Part shown: in pieces, positions 61,301 through 64,000 of the stretch
How positions within the stretch are numbered: position 1 is the stretch's first letter
Layout: every line of letters begins with the position of its first letter
NCBI GenBank assembly: GCA_013350335.1
Contig: CM023541.1
Coordinates: 60,887,413-60,951,412 of the forward strand
Direction of reading: 5' to 3'
Source of the DNA: Chimonanthus salicifolius
Taxonomy: Eukaryota > Streptophyta > Magnoliopsida > Laurales > Calycanthaceae
DNA: 64,000 nt
Position numbers and translations under genes: made by a program
Notes under the pieces: model-generated
Told to the model about the DNA's origin: nothing
What the model saw: the letters and a program-made list of their open reading frames with translations, nothing else
The model's database searches: none

Positions 61301-62241
61301 ATCAGCACGTCCCACGTGTGTGTGCCTGTGTCTACAGGGCAAGCATCCTTTTCAATGTACAAAAACTGAAAAGAAAAGAAAAAAAGGAAAGTATTGAAGG
61401 AGGAAAATCAAGTCCACTGGTCCTCTCCTCTATGTTTTTTGGTTTATATTTTTTTCATGTGTTCTCAATGTGGCATTCATTGTCATTCACCTACTAAGCT
61501 GATATAATTTATTGGTAATAAAATAATGAAAAAGGTAGAACCAAACAGGAACTAGTGTTGCTTCAATCACTGGCCTGATTTTTCATGATGGAGAGGTCTG
61601 CTTACCTCTTCCATAATTCTTTATGGTAGAGAGAACAATGAAAAACCAAGCTGAAACTCATGTATTCATCAAAAAATGTTCTCTTCCATTATTTCTACAT
61701 TCCTAATCGATTAAGGATGGCTATGGTTTTAGGGATTGCAAAGGGAAGATTAACACATGTTGGCTTTGGACTCGGTACTTATTCCTCCATGCACACTCTT
61801 CATGTTCCAATCATTGCTACATATAACAGAGAATTGAAAAGAATCCAAATGAAATGTAAGATGATGTCTATGCCAACATAATTATAAGTTGCGAATTATT
61901 GTCATAAGAACAGATAGGGTTCCCTACTGCTGAAGGATGGAATGTGAATGAAGGTTTTTGTGAGATAACATTGATTAGACCGAACTTAACATTTAAGACA
62001 GTTTTAATTATAGTTAAAAAACATTTACATTCATCTCTAATCAACGTCACATTAAAATGGATGAAATGGATGCACACCTAGATGCTTGCTCATAACTAAA
62101 GAACTTCACTGCTGAATTTGGAATTATTCGTGCACAGTTGGTGCCATTTCCTTTGTACAGCCCTCGGATTCCCTCGGTTTTCCAAATATACTTCAGACCT
62201 TGAATAGTTCCACTATACTTCATATTGTGAGGATTCTGAAC
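58372..62241 (-). CDS. ADNT1: Mitochondrial adenine nucleotide transporter ADNT1, 5' exon outside the window
   Basis: Exons seen from upstream: 62241-62078, 60548-60511, 59985-59873, 59778-59665, 58914-58570, 58455-58372. Phases and splice signals fit. Sequence blocks match plant ADNT1: VQNPHNMKYSGTIQGLKYIW, GNGTNCARIIPNSAVKFFSY, GAGACAGVIAMSATYPMDLV, ALYRGWLPSFIGV, IPYVGLNFAVYESLKDW, TVAYPLDILRRRLQMVGWK, ending SRIPD. It carries ATP/ADP/AMP across the inner mitochondrial membrane and prefers AMP/ADP in exchange for ATP (family knowledge). The second and third carrier signatures are visible (PMDLVR, PLDILR). The first exon with the N-terminus and the first signature is not found up to base 64000, so intron 1 exceeds 1.75 kb. 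The first visible exon begins on a full codon. Confidence 0.93.
59173..59565 (+). mobile_element. 5'-truncated LINE 3' end with RNase H fragment
   Basis: The frame reads LAREIKDLVSGREISFVHIS and RTANRVADFFAKNS, the C-terminal part of the RNase H domain of plant L1-type elements. A T-rich 3' UTR follows, ending in TACCGCTCAAAAAAATAAATA. It lies in an ADNT1 intron, antisense to the gene. Confidence 0.75.
60843..60988. repeat. Tandem duplication, two 73 bp units
   Basis: Units 60843-60915 and 60916-60988 share ACATTGTTGAATCAAATTGC and AGTAAATGGATTA, with a few substitutions near their starts. Confidence 0.9.
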
Positions 62242-62407
62242 CTGCATGTTCCAGCAGCCATTGAACTGACCACGCATTAAAATGCAAAATTTGATGATTA
62301 AATCTATGAAAATAAAATGGTCTAACTTGATGAGAAATGTGCCAAAATTCAGAGTTTCCTTGCCCATGACACTATACTCTCTGTTTTTTTTTTAAGGTGG
62401 GTGAGGG

Positions 62408-62769
62408 TGTTAGGACTTGGGCTTCCAGTCCGAAAGACCAGCTTGTTAGGTGGAGTGACCCAAGTCATTTATAAATCCCTAGATATCCCTCTACACTTCC
62501 AACGTAGGACTCGTTCACAGCAGCCCCAACAATCCCCACCTCGAATGAGGCCCTCCGGCGGAGAGAGCAACGCCGGCCTCCAGCTAGCTTAGGGGATCTC
62601 TTGAGCCCACATGAGGTAGCTTGAGACCTGACTCTGATACCACTTGTTAGGACCTGGGCTTCCAGTCCAAAAGACTAGCCTGTTAGGTGGAATGACCCAA
62701 GTCCTTTATAAACCCCTATATCTCCTTCTACACTTCCAAATATGAGACTCGTTTGCAACAGTTCCAATA
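62408..62769 (-). mobile_element. Miniature LTR retrotransposon (TRIM-like), minus orientation
   Basis: Two direct repeats, 62408-62531 and 62645-62769 (~124 bp), share TGTTAGGAC, TGGGCTTCCAGTCC and GACCCAAGTC. Next to the right-hand copy is GACTCTGATACCACT (62630-62644), which reads on the minus strand as the initiator tRNA-Met primer-binding site TGGTATCAGAGTC right after the 5' LTR. A purine-rich GAGGTGGGGAT lies before the 3' LTR. The total is 362 bp with no coding capacity. Target duplication is unclear. It lies in ADNT1 intron 1 and in its sense. Confidence 0.8.
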
Positions 62770-63717
62770 AAAGGAGGGGGCACAGAAATATAATGCATCA
62801 CTTTCAGTTTAGTCATTTTCCAGTAAATCACTTCTAGAATGAAAAAAATTCAATGCAACTAGTAAGGCATGTCTGGCAATCTTATTAGTAGAGAAGAGGT
62901 TTCCTAGGAGCTAGGATGTGGATTTTCCTCATATTTGAAGGCATTTTTATCAAGCATCAATTTTCTCATATCTGCTTGGATTCATTTTTCTCTTCTAAGA
63001 ATATTTAGCATTCTAAAATATGGAATGCTTCAACCAACTTTAGCTCTGAGGGCTTTCCAATCAATTTAAGAAAAGTTCACCTCATAGGAAGCAAATTCCT
63101 TTTCCTACCTGCCAATTGTTCCCATTTTTAATTCTAGAGAAGAACTTGAACAATGTCATGTGGCATTGTACCAATTCAGTAAATAAAAAGAATATCTCAT
63201 TATCCCTCAACATTTCTGTTTGACATTTCAGAAATTTGAACATCGCTAAGACATATTCTCAAAAGAAAAAGAGAAATACTATTGAGAATCACATACAGAA
63301 ATAATGAAAATGGAAAGTAACGACATTTTAACATGTCCGAACACAAAACACTATCAAAATTAGCATAAATAGGACCTCGTGCTGATGATTAGGTGACCCT
63401 GTAGCTTGCTCAGTTAATGGGATGGATCTATTCACGTTGGTTTCCTTTTGTTTTATATATTTACTATATTGTTAAATTTTGGATTTGACGATGTCAAGAA
63501 GACAGTTGGCACTTGTAAAATAACCAACTTTGACATTAAGTTTATTCAAACTGTGATCACCAGCCACTGGTAGCCAAGATTGGCACTATCAATCCGCTAA
63601 CCACCAGCAAGGTTTTAGTTCCCTCTGCCATTTCTATCCTGTTTTACTATTGAAAGTAATCAAATTACAATGTACTATCCCATTTGTTCCTGCTAGCAAA
63701 AGGCTAACGATTCACAT

Positions 63718-63809
63718 TGTATCTAGTAATGTTGGAAGATTAAACTATTGTATCTAGTAATGTTGGAAGATTAAACTATTGTATCTAGTAATGTTGGAAG
63801 ATTAAACTA
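63718..63809. repeat. Tandem repeat, three 31 bp units
   Basis: TGTATCTAGTAATGTTGGAA plus AGATTAAACTA occurs three times without interruption and almost without change. Confidence 0.97.
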
Positions 63810-63836
63810 ATTTGAAAAATAGGCAAGGAACTGATA

Positions 63837-64000
63837 AAACACATGGGTAAAATTCATCCCTAAAAACCGGGTTATAAGGAGAGAGTGCCCATGCACTTAT
63901 AAACTCCAAGATCCTAAAGCCCACTAGCGATACCAGTTGTTGGGTATTTTTCCCCTATTCAATCAGCAGAGGCACAAAACAAACCAATCAAACAGTCCAC
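63837..64000. mobile_element. Possible LTR element cut by the window edge
   Basis: GCGATACCAGTTGTTGGGTA at 63926-63945 has the layout seen at the TRIM-like element at 62630-62653 (diverged primer-binding site next to a TGTT end). The rest lies outside the window. Confidence 0.3.

Noticed and set aside
61083..61397. 104-residue open frame rich in Cys, Val and Met
   Set aside because: It comes from GTGTGT/CATGTG-rich simple sequence in the ADNT1 intron and has no family resemblance.
62242..64000. Search for ADNT1 exon 1
   Set aside because: No stretch on the minus strand encodes the expected first carrier repeat with its PLER signature, so the exon must lie beyond the window.
1..64000. CRISPR arrays, bacterial operons, riboswitches, rRNA or intact tRNA genes
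   Set aside because: None seen. The tRNA-like boxes found belong to SINEs, and the repeat arrays are plant minisatellites or tandem duplications.

Overview
This is nuclear DNA of a flowering plant. Genes are split by many introns, some of several kilobases. Intergenic DNA is AT-rich, and transposon classes typical of plants are present: LINE remnants, tRNA-derived SINEs, miniature LTR elements and hAT-type miniature elements. The encoded proteins match land-plant families (CMP-sialic-acid-type nucleotide-sugar transporter, plant gamma-tubulin, arabinogalactan peptide, MTM and ADNT1 mitochondrial carriers). The species cannot be fixed from the sequence; an angiosperm, probably dicot-like, is as far as I go.

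Layout. 204-8437 (+): an 8-exon Golgi nucleotide-sugar transporter gene whose 4.3 kb first intron holds a decayed LINE. 10524-10784 and 17837-18085 (+): two short single-exon genes of the same small-protein family (DUF7722 type), about 7 kb apart, each with a TATA box. Between and after them lies gene-poor DNA with a 344 bp hAT-type miniature element, a probable SINE, tandem duplications and an unusual ~830 bp element made of two foldback units. 23755-32134 (+): an 11-exon gamma-tubulin gene with a consensus E2F site just upstream, a hAT-type insertion ending 176 bp before the ATG, and a one-base frameshift in exon 4. 37079-38755 (+): a two-exon GPI-anchored arabinogalactan peptide gene. 41381-54615 (-): a 10-exon MTM/SLC25A39-like mitochondrial carrier spread over 13 kb, its introns loaded with a SINE, a SINE split by a hAT-type element, a minisatellite, a complete miniature LTR retrotransposon with target duplication, and a TIR element. 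58372 to beyond the right edge (-): the mitochondrial adenine-nucleotide carrier ADNT1, with the first exon outside the window.

The genes do not form one pathway. The two carriers lie next to each other on the same strand but belong to different SLC25 subfamilies. I found no convincing novel multi-gene system. The most notable items are the gamma-tubulin frameshift and its promoter context, three related hAT-type elements with perfect 8 bp target duplications, the double foldback element, the miniature LTR elements, and the cysteine cluster of the MTM-like carrier. All exon boundaries were placed by eye from splice signals and homology.
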